Positions 44,193 to 52,386 of a stretch of DNA of 64,000 nucleotides are shown here, piece by piece. Below the pieces are notes generated by a model. That model was not told the origin of the DNA. It did not search any database and worked only from the letters and a program-made list of their open reading frames with translations. Origin of the DNA: Candidatus Bathyarchaeota archaeon (GTDB lineage: Archaea > Thermoproteota > Bathyarchaeia > Bathyarchaeales > Bathycorpusculaceae); contig JAOZHX010000019.1 in assembly GCA_026014665.1 (NCBI GenBank), positions 124,001-188,000 on the forward strand. The letters are read 5' to 3'. Each line of letters opens with the position of its first letter. Position 1 is the first letter of the stretch. A program made the translations under genes and the position numbers.

Positions 44193-45728
44193 TTAACCCT
44201 TCAGGGCATATCGAGCTGCGCCTAGAATTAAGCCGTTTGTGTTGCTACCGACCTCTTTAACAACATAACTGCCGTAGCCGTCAGGGATGAAGTCGCAGCC
44301 TTCTCCATAGCCTCTTGTGGGTTCTGGGAGGGCTTTTTCAACGTAGACAGATGCGTTTTTGGCGTATGTTGTGTTGTAAAGCGCTAGGAAGCTTAAGGTG
44401 ACTTTAGTGTAGATTATTGGATTAATGTTTTTAGGTATGCCCTCTTGCAGTTTCACTATCCAAGTTTCGCCTGCGGAAGTGGAGACCCATTCGTAGATAA
44501 ATTCTCCATAAGCGTTTCCTTCGCTGAATGCCGTGAACTGACCCGTGGCGGCATATCGAGCTTCATGAGCATTGTATACCATAGTTGCTAACTCCATAAG
44601 TTTCGGGTTGCGCGGGAGCTCGAAGACAGAGCATAGCAAAGGTTCACATAGGATATCTGCTTTAGGCAATGGAGCATTACCGTAGGGGGTAACTGTTCCG
44701 GCATTCTTTATGTTCTCAAGCACTCTGTCTTGTAGTCCAGCGAGTTCTGTTGGCCAGAAGCATGCGTAACCGCTTGCAACGTAGTAAAAGTAGATGCTTG
44801 TTGAATATGCACTTTCAGCTTTGACGCCAGGTATTAAAGCTGCATAGTTTGATCTATTGCCAGGTCCAATGACTATTTTATCAATTCGTTGACCCATAGT
44901 TGAATTGTAAGCTTTTACATTGTTTAAGGCAACAAACAAACGGCCTATATCAACTGAATCAGCCATAGTCGTGGCTTTATTTGATTGCTCAGTATAGACT
45001 TTCCCGTTATCTGCTCTGTAGAACCAATATGGGTAGCTTGCATTGTTTAATTCACGGGTTTCGAGGAAAGTTAATACTTTGTTGAGTCGATAATCAGCGC
45101 CCCAAGGCTCAGTTCTATTGATTAAGCCAATTTTCTCAGCATCAAGTATGGCTTGAATATAGACGCCTAGATCCCAATCAGTAAAGTACGGGTAGCCATC
45201 GACGGCACCAGGAAGCCCCGTGTTCGAATCTACGCCAATGCCTGGTTGGAAATATTTCCAAGCGTTTGTGGCTACCGCTTTCCAAACAGTGCTGTTCATA
45301 ACTCCAGCGGATTCGATAACTCCCGGGGGCTTGGGAGGGATTATGATGTCTATTATTTGATTTATTATTGAAGGAGAGTTTCTTTGAGTCAGTGGTTTTT
45401 GCGTTGCCGTGGCAGTCGGGCTATCTGTTGCTGTGGCGTTTGGTATATCTGTGGGGTTATCGGTGGTTTGCGGCTCAATGTTGTTAGGAGTGCTTCGTGG
45501 CAGGAAGGCGAAGATAGAAATTAAGAGAACGGCTATGATGGCGAAGACTATGGCATATTTTGCCTTCGTATTAAGATGCCAAGCGCTCTTATTGGATAAG
45601 CGTTTTTTTCCTTCAGCGGAGGGCTCAACAGAAGAGTGTAATCTTGATTGAGAAAGCAGTTTTTGTCTAATCGTTAAGGAATTAAATCTTTTTTTAATTG
45701 CCAGCCCGCTTCTCAATTGAAGGAACAC
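44193..45728 (-). CDS. Membrane-anchored DUF3131-domain protein
   Basis: 511 residues: about 60 cytosolic residues, a membrane anchor (YAIVFAIIAVLLISIFAFLP), a Thr/Pro/Asn-rich linker (DNPTDIPNATATDSPTATATQ) that may be glycosylated, and from about 150 an alpha/alpha-barrel domain like DUF3131. The match lies in YFQPGIGVDSNTGLPGAVDGYPYFTDWDLGVYIQAILDAEKIGLI, where Asp-containing N-x-x-T-G-L and T-D-W-D-L are family marks. DUF3131 domains accompany polysaccharide synthases and may bind or process the nascent glycan. It lies downstream of a processive GT2 gene with a gap of about 160 bases. Confidence 0.82.
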   Translation of the reverse strand: MFLQLRSGLAIKKRFNSLTIRQKLLSQSRLHSSVEPSAEGKKRLSNKSAWHLNTKAKYAIVFAIIAVLLISIFAFLPRSTPNNIEPQTTDNPTDIPNATATDSPTATATQKPLTQRNSPSIINQIIDIIIPPKPPGVIESAGVMNSTVWKAVATNAWKYFQPGIGVDSNTGLPGAVDGYPYFTDWDLGVYIQAILDAEKIGLINRTEPWGADYRLNKVLTFLETRELNNASYPYWFYRADNGKVYTEQSNKATTMADSVDIGRLFVALNNVKAYNSTMGQRIDKIVIGPGNRSNYAALIPGVKAESAYSTSIYFYYVASGYACFWPTELAGLQDRVLENIKNAGTVTPYGNAPLPKADILCEPLLCSVFELPRNPKLMELATMVYNAHEARYAATGQFTAFSEGNAYGEFIYEWVSTSAGETWIVKLQEGIPKNINPIIYTKVTLSFLALYNTTYAKNASVYVEKALPEPTRGYGEGCDFIPDGYGSYVVKEVGSNTNGLILGAARYALKG

Positions 45729-45890
45729 TCCGTCTTTGCGGTTAGAACTGTATAGTTCTCAGGGTCATTTAAGATTATGGTAAAAAGAGCGGAACTTAAA
45801 GTGTTCTATTGCCATCATTAGGAGCAAATCAATGGTTTATTGCAACAATTGAAATTAAAAAATGAATGGGTATTTGACATAATGTTGTGT

Positions 45891-47105
45891 TTAGCATCCT
45901 TTCTTTTCGGTTTTTGTCCAGTCGCGTTTTCGCCTGAACACAAGTTTTAGAAATGCCCAGCCCGCGATACACATTTGAAGCAGCCAATAGATGTAAATTG
46001 AGGGTATCCATAGGAGATTTTTTAATTTAATCGGTTTTTCGGATGCAGCCAAAGCAATGCCTACTGAAAACAGAGAAACGGCAGTTAGTGCTATGACCAA
46101 CCCTGTGAAATTTATAATTGGATTGCTTTGGGAAAGAAACACTGCCACTCCAACCCAGTTAATGTAGCTCAGCAGGGAAACCACCATCATGAAAGGTCCA
46201 GCGAGCGAGACTTCAGCATCGACTGTTCGCTTGTTTAAATTGTCTAAGAGACGTCCATATTTTAGGGCTGTCTCCATGTATCCTCTGTACCAGCGAACTC
46301 TCTGCCTGAAAAGGTCGCGTAGACCGCAAGGTGTCTCCTGCGCCGAGCAAACGTCAGGAGTGTATTTTATAATGTGGTTTTTTTCGACTAGGCGTAATGC
46401 TAGTTCCACATCTTCGGTTAGTGAGTTTTGGTCCCAGCCGCCTAACTCATCGAGCGCAGCTTTTCTGACGAATTGGCAACTTCCTGTCAAGGGCACGAAG
46501 AGTTTCAATTTTTCTCTTCCGTAAAGAAGAGCTTGGAACCATGCTTTCTCTTCCATTGCGATGACTCGGGTGAGGACGTTACTTTTTTCGTTTAGTGAGG
46601 TTGTTCTGCCTTGAACAGCCATAATTTCTTTGTCGTTGAAGTAGGAGACGACTTTTTCTAAGACGTCTTTCTCGGGAACACTGTCGGCATCAAACACTCC
46701 GATTATTTCTCCGTTCGTGAAGGGGAGGGCTGCGTTGAGTGCGGCTGGTTTGCCTTTAGTAGCTGTTTCGTTTATAAACTGAAAAGTTTGAGGGTATTTC
46801 TCTACGTATCTGGCACAGATCTGCGCTGTTTTATCCGTGGAGTTCCCGTCCACTACTATTACTTGCAGTTTGTCTTGTGGATAACTCATTTTTAGAATAC
46901 CGTCTAGACACCGTTGGATGACAACTTCTTCGTTCTTTGTGGGCACGATTAGAGAGATTTTTGGCAACTCACTCATTTGCGGGGCGTTTGCTACGGGCTG
47001 TTTTCTTCTACTTTTTATTCCGACGTAAATTATTGAGCCATTGTAGACTGTCCAAAAGAGAAGCACCGTGAGAAGTATAATGGAGATAATATCAAATATT
47101 ACCAT
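45891..47105 (-). CDS. Processive GT2 polysaccharide synthase (cellulose/hyaluronan synthase-like)
   Basis: 404 residues with one N-terminal and about three C-terminal membrane helices. GT-A core: ISLIVPTKNEEVVIQRCLDGIL, VIVVDGNSTDKTAQI, ATKGKPAALNAAL, IIGVFDADSVPEKDVL (DxD), FVPLTGSCQFVRKAALDELGGWD, LTEDVELALRLVEKN (TED base) and QRVRWYRGYMETAL (Q-x-x-R-W, the processive mark). Such enzymes build and export beta-linked homopolymers. It is the first gene of the minus-strand glycan block. With the DUF3131 protein it forms a likely exopolysaccharide module that may work apart from the lipid-linked glycan path. Confidence 0.9.
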   Translation of the reverse strand: MVIFDIISIILLTVLLFWTVYNGSIIYVGIKSRRKQPVANAPQMSELPKISLIVPTKNEEVVIQRCLDGILKMSYPQDKLQVIVVDGNSTDKTAQICARYVEKYPQTFQFINETATKGKPAALNAALPFTNGEIIGVFDADSVPEKDVLEKVVSYFNDKEIMAVQGRTTSLNEKSNVLTRVIAMEEKAWFQALLYGREKLKLFVPLTGSCQFVRKAALDELGGWDQNSLTEDVELALRLVEKNHIIKYTPDVCSAQETPCGLRDLFRQRVRWYRGYMETALKYGRLLDNLNKRTVDAEVSLAGPFMMVVSLLSYINWVGVAVFLSQSNPIINFTGLVIALTAVSLFSVGIALAASEKPIKLKNLLWIPSIYIYWLLQMCIAGWAFLKLVFRRKRDWTKTEKKGC

Positions 47106-47500
47106 ATGTCACCTGCCTGGTTCAAGCGCTTTCTGGACTGTTGATTATTAATGTAAACTGTTATAATGTTTTGCGGTAAAACCGTGGTTGGAAAGTCAAA
47201 TTTTTCTGCCTTTGACCTCATTAGTTGAGTATTACGAGGATAAATAAATGCATTGTTCATTCGATTCACATATATTTTTTAAGTTTTTAAGGTTTGTTTT
47301 TATTACTCAGGGATAGGCTGTTATTAAACCCATTGTGTAGAACATGTTTAATAAAAGTCTATCGAATTAACGCTTTCTTTGGGAGTTACAGAAAGGAAGT
47401 TTCCATACCGAAGAAAGCTAATGCCACAAGAGCATTTTTATATCGAATGCTTGTAAGTAGACTTAAAGAGGACGTCAACCTTTTTTTTAATTAGGAAAGC
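47106..47500. other. Divergent intergenic region upstream of the glycan block
   Basis: 395 bases between the polysaccharide synthase (minus) and the metalloprotease (plus). It is AT-rich and must hold both promoters. A 66-codon frame at 47294-47494 is not recognisable as a protein. No repeats or hairpins stand out. Confidence 0.4.
47434..47443 (+). promoter_or_regulatory. TATA-like box upstream of the matrixin-like protease
   Basis: ATTTTTATATCG includes a TATA-like core about 60 bases before the ATG at 47501; GGAAAGC just before the ATG can act as ribosome-binding site. Confidence 0.35.
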
Positions 47501-48433
47501 ATGTTAAGAATGCAGAAAGTTTTTTTGCTTTGTTTGCTGGTTTCTACCCTCTTTCCCCCCGTGATGCAGAGTAGTGTAGCGGAAGCTCAAAATCAGGATG
47601 TTTATTCCTTAGACTTACAGGGCTTTGTGTGGCCTCGTTCAACGCTTTATGTGCTTGTTGTGATGCCGCTTAATGCTTCTTGGTGGGACTTAGTTTATCT
47701 TAATACCACTCTTCGGGCTATAGGTCAGTGGAATGATGCGGTTTCTTTTTTTGCCGCTAACTATTCCAATTATAGTTACCTTTCAGCTGTAAAGTTGGAA
47801 ACTACCGTTTCTGAGGATGTTAGGTCTGGTTTTAATATTTACGTTAATTGGACGGATTCTGCGCTGAGCGGTACGGCAGATGAAGTTGGTTTATCTAGAA
47901 TTACAACGGGGGAAGGTAACAGCATAGTTAATTGTACCATAACTCTTGCGGTGAAGACCAACCATGGATCTTCTTTGGGTGAAACAGATGCGCAAAATAT
48001 TGCGTTACACGAGTTAGGTCACAGCTTGGGTTTAGGGCATAGTAACTATACCCGTGATTTGATGTATCCAGTATATGTTTTAGATAGTTCTCCGCGGAGT
48101 GTATCTACGCTTGACGTTTATGGAGTCGCATCAATTTTTGGATGGCTGCAAAATCCAGCAGATTCCCTGAACAGTGGTTTGAGTGAAAACTCTGTTGTTT
48201 TACCCGCCACTATATCATATGAGCCTTTGCCGGTTTCTCCCCAAAACATGGAGCCCCAGACAATTTTGGATAATCCGATTTTTCAGGTATGGTTATTGAT
48301 GGTGGAGCTTATGTTGCATCCTGATGTTTTTCTAATTATGGTAGTATTCATCGTTATCTTTGTTACTATAGGGAGTTTTCCAACAAAAAAGCGGAAGCCC
48401 CTTAGTGTTGATGAGGCTAAGGTTGGCTCATAA
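47501..48433 (+). CDS. Secreted, membrane-anchored matrixin-like zinc metalloprotease
   Basis: 310 residues. Signal peptide: VFLLCLLVSTLFPPVMQSSVAEA, likely cleaved near residue 29. Catalytic motif HELGHSLGLGHSNYTRDLMYP at 170-190 has the full HExxHxxGxxH zinc site and a Met turn, as in the matrixin/M10 family. Several N-x-S/T sites occur (NAS, NTT, NYS). A C-terminal membrane helix (VFLIMVVFIVIFVTIGSF) and basic tail anchor it, catalytic domain outside. Its 3' end overlaps the convergent MBL gene by 17 bases. It may trim S-layer or other surface proteins; target unknown. Confidence 0.88.
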   Translation: MLRMQKVFLLCLLVSTLFPPVMQSSVAEAQNQDVYSLDLQGFVWPRSTLYVLVVMPLNASWWDLVYLNTTLRAIGQWNDAVSFFAANYSNYSYLSAVKLETTVSEDVRSGFNIYVNWTDSALSGTADEVGLSRITTGEGNSIVNCTITLAVKTNHGSSLGETDAQNIALHELGHSLGLGHSNYTRDLMYPVYVLDSSPRSVSTLDVYGVASIFGWLQNPADSLNSGLSENSVVLPATISYEPLPVSPQNMEPQTILDNPIFQVWLLMVELMLHPDVFLIMVVFIVIFVTIGSFPTKKRKPLSVDEAKVGS

Positions 48434-49031
48434 ATTCTATGAAATCTTGCAGGCTTCGAGGTCGAAGGGTATAGTTTGTTTTTCTTTCTGTGCCAATTGT
48501 AGATGAAGGTTTGAATCCATAATCATGTCCAGGATAAACTTCGATGGCATCGTTGAGTTTTAGGAGCTTATTGAACAGGCTTTCGTACATGCTTTTTGAG
48601 TTGCCGCTTGGAAGGTCTGTTCTTCCACATTCCCCCACAAACAATGTGTCGCCCGTCAAGAGCTTTTCGTTATTCACCAGCAAGCAAATGCTGTCGGCGG
48701 TATGGCCTGGAGTATAAATAATCTTAATGGTAACTTTGCCGACACTTAGCATTTCGCCCTCATCAACGTCTAGATCATGATGTATTTTAGATAGCTTATG
48801 CGCTACTACCTTTGCTCCAAAGAAAGAGCGTAGCTCGATGTTGCCCGCTGTATGGTCTGAGTGCCCATGGGTGTTTATGATGTATTTGAGTGTTAGATTG
48901 TGTGTTTCTATGAATTTGATGAGTTCGCCTGCGTTGTAGCTAGAGTCAACGACCGCTGCCTCTCTGGTTGTTTCGTCAGCTATGATGTAGGAAAAGTTGT
49001 CGCCGTGCACTTGAACCTGCTTAAAAATCAT
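48417..49031 (-). CDS. MBL-fold metallo-hydrolase (glyoxalase II-like), copy 1
   Basis: 204 residues from ATG at 49031, with GGAG ten bases upstream; a longer frame to 49079 would overlap a gene remnant. Motifs: INTHGHSDHTAGN (HxHxDH metal site), YTPGHTADSICL, LLTGDTLFVGECGRTDLPSG, VYPGHDYG. This is the glyoxalase II/YcbL type, hydrolysing thioesters or acting on persulfides. A related but distinct enzyme lies at 62.4-63.1 kb. The persulfide-dioxygenase subgroup has GRTDF; here GRTDL. Cellular substrate not known. Confidence 0.88.
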   Translation of the reverse strand: MIFKQVQVHGDNFSYIIADETTREAAVVDSSYNAGELIKFIETHNLTLKYIINTHGHSDHTAGNIELRSFFGAKVVAHKLSKIHHDLDVDEGEMLSVGKVTIKIIYTPGHTADSICLLVNNEKLLTGDTLFVGECGRTDLPSGNSKSMYESLFNKLLKLNDAIEVYPGHDYGFKPSSTIGTERKTNYTLRPRSLQDFIEFMSQP

Positions 49032-49047
49032 ATTTTGGATGCTCCAT

Positions 49048-49224
49048 TTAATATTTCTCCATAAAGTGGAAGTATGCATCTAAACCTTTGGTTACTTGCG
49101 TGAGAACATAGCTTGCGGTTAACACGTTGTTAAAGGATGGTATGCCAACTAGTATGTCGGCTGCTTCGATATCATGCAGATAAACGTGGGCGTCAAGTGA
49201 GAGAGCGACGTCTTTTTTGTTCAT
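49048..49224 (-). pseudogene. N-terminal remnant of a GT-A glycosyltransferase
   Basis: 58 codons, ATG at 49224 to TAA at 49048, not an intact enzyme. The reading MNKKDVALSLDAHVYLHDIE then ADILVGIPSFNNVLTASYVL resembles the first strand and helix of glucosyl-3-phosphoglycerate synthase-like or other GT-A enzymes (which begin with I-L-V-G-I-P-S-x-N-N). The catalytic DxD and all following parts are missing. It ends at the start of the MBL gene. I think it is a truncated leftover; an independent small protein is less likely. Confidence 0.5.
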
Positions 49225-49368
49225 GCGAAGTCACATTAAATAGGCTCTTTTAGTCATAAAAGATTATTCTCATAACGGGGAAGGGCTGACTGACCCGATT
49301 TTTTGGGAACGCGTTGCTTGGGGCAACAACTGCCATCAACAGCACACATCATACAAACCGTTTTCATT

Positions 49369-50115
49369 TTATGCGAAGTCAGTGAGCATTTTTATGTCAG
49401 AGGGAGGATAGCCTGAATAATACTTGTCAAAGTAACCGTAAACCTCCATTTGACCGTTTAAGTAGGGCTTGATTTTTTGTGCCCAAGCCTTGAGATCGGC
49501 CTGTCGCTCGACTTCTATTCTGCCCAAAGTGCCCTTGACTCTTCTTCGGTCGCCTTCCCAGCGAATATAGAGAAAATCAGCCGTGACTTCGCGGATTTTT
49601 GCCATGAGAGGGCTATCTGTCCATGCCAAAGCAACCTTGATGTCTCTTAGAAGACGTAAAAACTCAGGGTTAAGCCATGTTTTATTTCTGACCTCAACTA
49701 CGTAGCGGGACTCTTTAGGCAGCCAATGCAAATAAGCCTCAAAGTCACCCCAATGGTTGGCGGCAAAGCTGGGTGGAAACTGCAGCAGTAGAGGACCTAG
49801 CTTTTCTTTAAGCAAGCCTACTCTGTTTAGAAAAGCGTCGGTTTCGTCTTGGCAGTCTTTGAGCATTTTAACATGCGTTATGATTTGCGGAAACTTTAGC
49901 GAGAACACAAAGCCACCGGGGGTTTGCTGTTTCCAGTTGGTCACTGTTTGCTGGGTGGGAATGCGATAGAATGTGCTGTCGACTTCCACAGTGTTGAATT
50001 GCGTAGAGTAGTAGGCAAGGTAGTCTTTGGGTGCTATTTTGGTAGGGTAGAAGTTGCCCTTCCAGAAGCTGTAGCTCCAGCCGATGGTGCCCAAACGCAA
50101 GTTAGGCATGCTCAT
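49369..50115 (-). CDS. DUF72 (YecE-family) TIM-barrel protein
   Basis: 248 residues of the DUF72 family, full length. Typical marks: LGTIGWSYSFWKGNFYP, YYSTQFNTVEVDSTFYRIP, FVFSLKFPQIITH, LGPLLLQFPPSF, YVVEVRNKTWLNPE, YIRWEGDRR and VYGYFDKYYSGYPPSD. Biochemical role is unknown; some members are linked to nucleic-acid processing. It starts inside the end of the ligase gene (overlap of 14 bases; the second ATG at 50109 also works), so it is part of the NHEJ operon. This placement suggests a role in DNA end repair or nucleotide handling, by association only. Confidence 0.9.
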   Translation of the reverse strand: MSMPNLRLGTIGWSYSFWKGNFYPTKIAPKDYLAYYSTQFNTVEVDSTFYRIPTQQTVTNWKQQTPGGFVFSLKFPQIITHVKMLKDCQDETDAFLNRVGLLKEKLGPLLLQFPPSFAANHWGDFEAYLHWLPKESRYVVEVRNKTWLNPEFLRLLRDIKVALAWTDSPLMAKIREVTADFLYIRWEGDRRRVKGTLGRIEVERQADLKAWAQKIKPYLNGQMEVYGYFDKYYSGYPPSDIKMLTDFA

Positions 50116-51562
50116 CTTTTCCCTTTAGTAACAACCAATCCTTTTGGTCCTCTGCCTTTTTGAGACGCACCAGAACAAAGCGTCCTTTGAGGCGCTGCCC
50201 ATCCAGCGTGAACTCGATTTTATCGTCTTCCCAAACCTTAGGTGTATAGTGTCCTTTATCCCAGATTTTCACGGTTCCAGCCCCATACTGCCCTTTAGGA
50301 ATTTCACCCTCAAAGCTGGCATATTCGTATGGGTGGTCTTCAGTTTCTACGGCTAGCCGTCGTTCCTTGGTGTTCTCAGGCATGCCTTTGGGGATAGCCC
50401 AGCTTTTGAGCACCCCGTTATTCTCCAATCGAAGGTCAAAGTGGAGCCTTCTGGAGCGGTGCTCTTGAATTACGAATATGAGTTTCTCAGGCTTTTCTTC
50501 TCCACCTTTGGGCTCAGGAGTTTCGCCGAAACTACGTTTAGACATGTACTCTGCAAGTCTTTCGTTCACATCCCCCCTTTGGGGGTTGTTTTTTGTTTGG
50601 CTCATTTTTTTATTCTCCGTTATTTGGTCAAGCGTACATTCGGAAGGCAATTTATCATCTCTTAACCGTTTAAACCGCGCCATCCGCAGCCGCATATCCC
50701 GTGTAAGGACCTGGTAGGCGACTTCACAGACGAGTTTGGGTTCAAGCCAAGTTACTTGGTCGCCGCTGTCAGGCTTAAAGGGCTCGATGTCGGTTTGTAT
50801 TTTTTCGAACTTATCCATCAAAATCCGCAGCATCTGCTGGGTGAAGCCCGTGCCGACTTTTCCAACGTAAACAGGTTTGCCGTTAACATCGTATAGTCCC
50901 AGGAGGAGGGCACCGAAGGTTTGTTCTCTAGCTTGTTCCCCGCGTGTGTAACCGAAGATAACGCAGTCACAAGTTTTGAGTTTCTTGATTTTCAACCAAC
51001 TCCCCGTGCGTAAGCCTTCCTCATAACGGCTATCCTTCCTTTTCGCCATGACGCCCTCCAAGCCCTTCTCAAGGACTAACTTGAAGTAGGCTTCGCCCTT
51101 ATCCTCTATGTAATCGCAGAGCAGCACATATGCGCCTTCCCGTAATGAATCCTTTAGCAATGCTTTGCGCTCCATCAGGGGCAGATTCGTGAGTCCTTCG
51201 CCGTCCTTCTCCAAGATATCAAACACTATATAGGTGGCTGGCATCCGAGTGGATTGTCTTTGAATCTCGCTAGCCGAAACAGCTTGTCCCCGCTCGAGCA
51301 ACGACTGGAAATCAGGTGTGCCTTCACGCATGACTATGATTTCGCCATCAACCACTATGTTACTACTGAGGCGCTTTAGTTCCGTTAGTTCTGGGAAGTT
51401 GCTTTTGAGTTCTTTGCCACTGCGGCTTCTAAGGCTGAAGGGTTCTTCGATGTAGGCTATGGCTCTAAACCCATCCCACTTGATTTCGAAAATCCAGTCT
51501 TTGTCAGTGAAGGCGTCGGCTGCGACTTTGGCAAGCATCGGCTTATACAGGTGGCGACTCAT
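50102..51562 (-). CDS. ligD: ATP-dependent DNA ligase fused to 3'-phosphoesterase (LigD-type)
   Basis: 486 residues. Ligase domain first: EIKWDGFRA with the adenylated Lys28, VDGEIIV, EGVMAKR, and KTCDCVIFGY and GKVGTGF of the OB part. A charged linker at about 310-350, then the 3'-phosphoesterase domain: IFVIQEHRSRRLHFDLRLE, SWAIPKGMPEN, ETEDHPYEYASFEGEIP and GQYGAGTVKIWDKG, with the HxD and EDHP residues of the LigD PE site. So the order is ligase-PE with a separate polymerase gene, not the bacterial Pol-PE-Lig chain. Overlaps Ku by four bases. Confidence 0.94.
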   Translation of the reverse strand: MSRHLYKPMLAKVAADAFTDKDWIFEIKWDGFRAIAYIEEPFSLRSRSGKELKSNFPELTELKRLSSNIVVDGEIIVMREGTPDFQSLLERGQAVSASEIQRQSTRMPATYIVFDILEKDGEGLTNLPLMERKALLKDSLREGAYVLLCDYIEDKGEAYFKLVLEKGLEGVMAKRKDSRYEEGLRTGSWLKIKKLKTCDCVIFGYTRGEQAREQTFGALLLGLYDVNGKPVYVGKVGTGFTQQMLRILMDKFEKIQTDIEPFKPDSGDQVTWLEPKLVCEVAYQVLTRDMRLRMARFKRLRDDKLPSECTLDQITENKKMSQTKNNPQRGDVNERLAEYMSKRSFGETPEPKGGEEKPEKLIFVIQEHRSRRLHFDLRLENNGVLKSWAIPKGMPENTKERRLAVETEDHPYEYASFEGEIPKGQYGAGTVKIWDKGHYTPKVWEDDKIEFTLDGQRLKGRFVLVRLKKAEDQKDWLLLKGKDEHA

Positions 51563-52383
51563 TTCTGTTCCAACTGCTTGAGCGTTTCGCGCAGGGCAAC
51601 CATCAATCCTTTAGCTTCCACTTGAGGGGGCTTTTCCACCGTGATTTTTTCGCCCTTCAGTTTTTGCTTGACAAGTTCTTCGACTCGTTTCATGTAAGTA
51701 TCTTCAAATTCAGTTATGTCAAAGTCGCCCGAGAGGTCTGTGATGATCTTTACTGCTAAGTCAAGTTCAGCCTTCTGCGGTTCTGATAGCTTTTGGATGG
51801 GTTCGAAATCTCTGGGGTCAACCACGTCGTAGGCATAACGCAAAGTAGTCAACACCAGAGCGCCTTTGTAAGGATGCAGCAAGGCAGGGTATTCTTTGGT
51901 TCGAAGGGTTATACGTCCGGCACCTGCCTTGTTGGTGCGTTCGAGCGCTTTTAGCAGTAGGCTGTAGGCGTCTTTGCTCTTGTCTGGGAGCAACGCGTAG
52001 GTTCGGTCGAAGTAGACTGGGTCGACTGAGAAGTAATCAACAAATTTGCTGATTCGGATGCGTTTATCAGATTCAGGACGAACCGCATCGAGCTCTTTTT
52101 TATCGAATGCTATGTATTCGTTGCGTGCGACTTCATAGCCCCGGATTACCTCATTCCACGGGACAATCTTGTCGTCTTTAGTGCACATTTTTACGTATTT
52201 GAGGGGTTGCCCGTCGGTTTTGTGGAGAAAATGGAAGGCTATGCCTTTATCGTAGACCATCGAGTAGAGTTTGACGGGAACGTTGACTAGACCTATGGTT
52301 ATGCTGCCAGACCAGATTGAACGGCTGGGCGCTTGGGCGCTTACCTTTTCAGGTTCAGTCTTTTCAATGTTTTCTTGAGTCAT
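51559..52383 (-). CDS. ku: Ku family DNA end-binding protein
   Basis: 274 residues, typical of prokaryotic Ku homodimers that encircle broken DNA ends and recruit LigD. Core: RSIWSGSITIGLVNVPVKLYSM, ISFHF-like AFHFLHKTDGQPLKY, VRGYEVARNEYIAFDKKELDAVRPESDKRI, KVDYFS-type VDPVYFDRTYALLPDK, and the bridge region KAGAGRITLRTKEYPALLHPY. The C-terminal LDLAVKIITDLSGDFDITEFEDTY is the LigD-contact region. It starts four bases before the polymerase stop gap and overlaps the ligase start. Archaeal Ku occurs in few lineages, so the gene is probably of transferred origin. Confidence 0.95.
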   Translation of the reverse strand: MTQENIEKTEPEKVSAQAPSRSIWSGSITIGLVNVPVKLYSMVYDKGIAFHFLHKTDGQPLKYVKMCTKDDKIVPWNEVIRGYEVARNEYIAFDKKELDAVRPESDKRIRISKFVDYFSVDPVYFDRTYALLPDKSKDAYSLLLKALERTNKAGAGRITLRTKEYPALLHPYKGALVLTTLRYAYDVVDPRDFEPIQKLSEPQKAELDLAVKIITDLSGDFDITEFEDTYMKRVEELVKQKLKGEKITVEKPPQVEAKGLMVALRETLKQLEQK

Positions 52384-52386
52384 AAA

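Noticed and set aside
47294-47494. 66-codon plus-strand frame before the metalloprotease
   Set aside because: No recognisable domain; contains the likely promoter of the protease.
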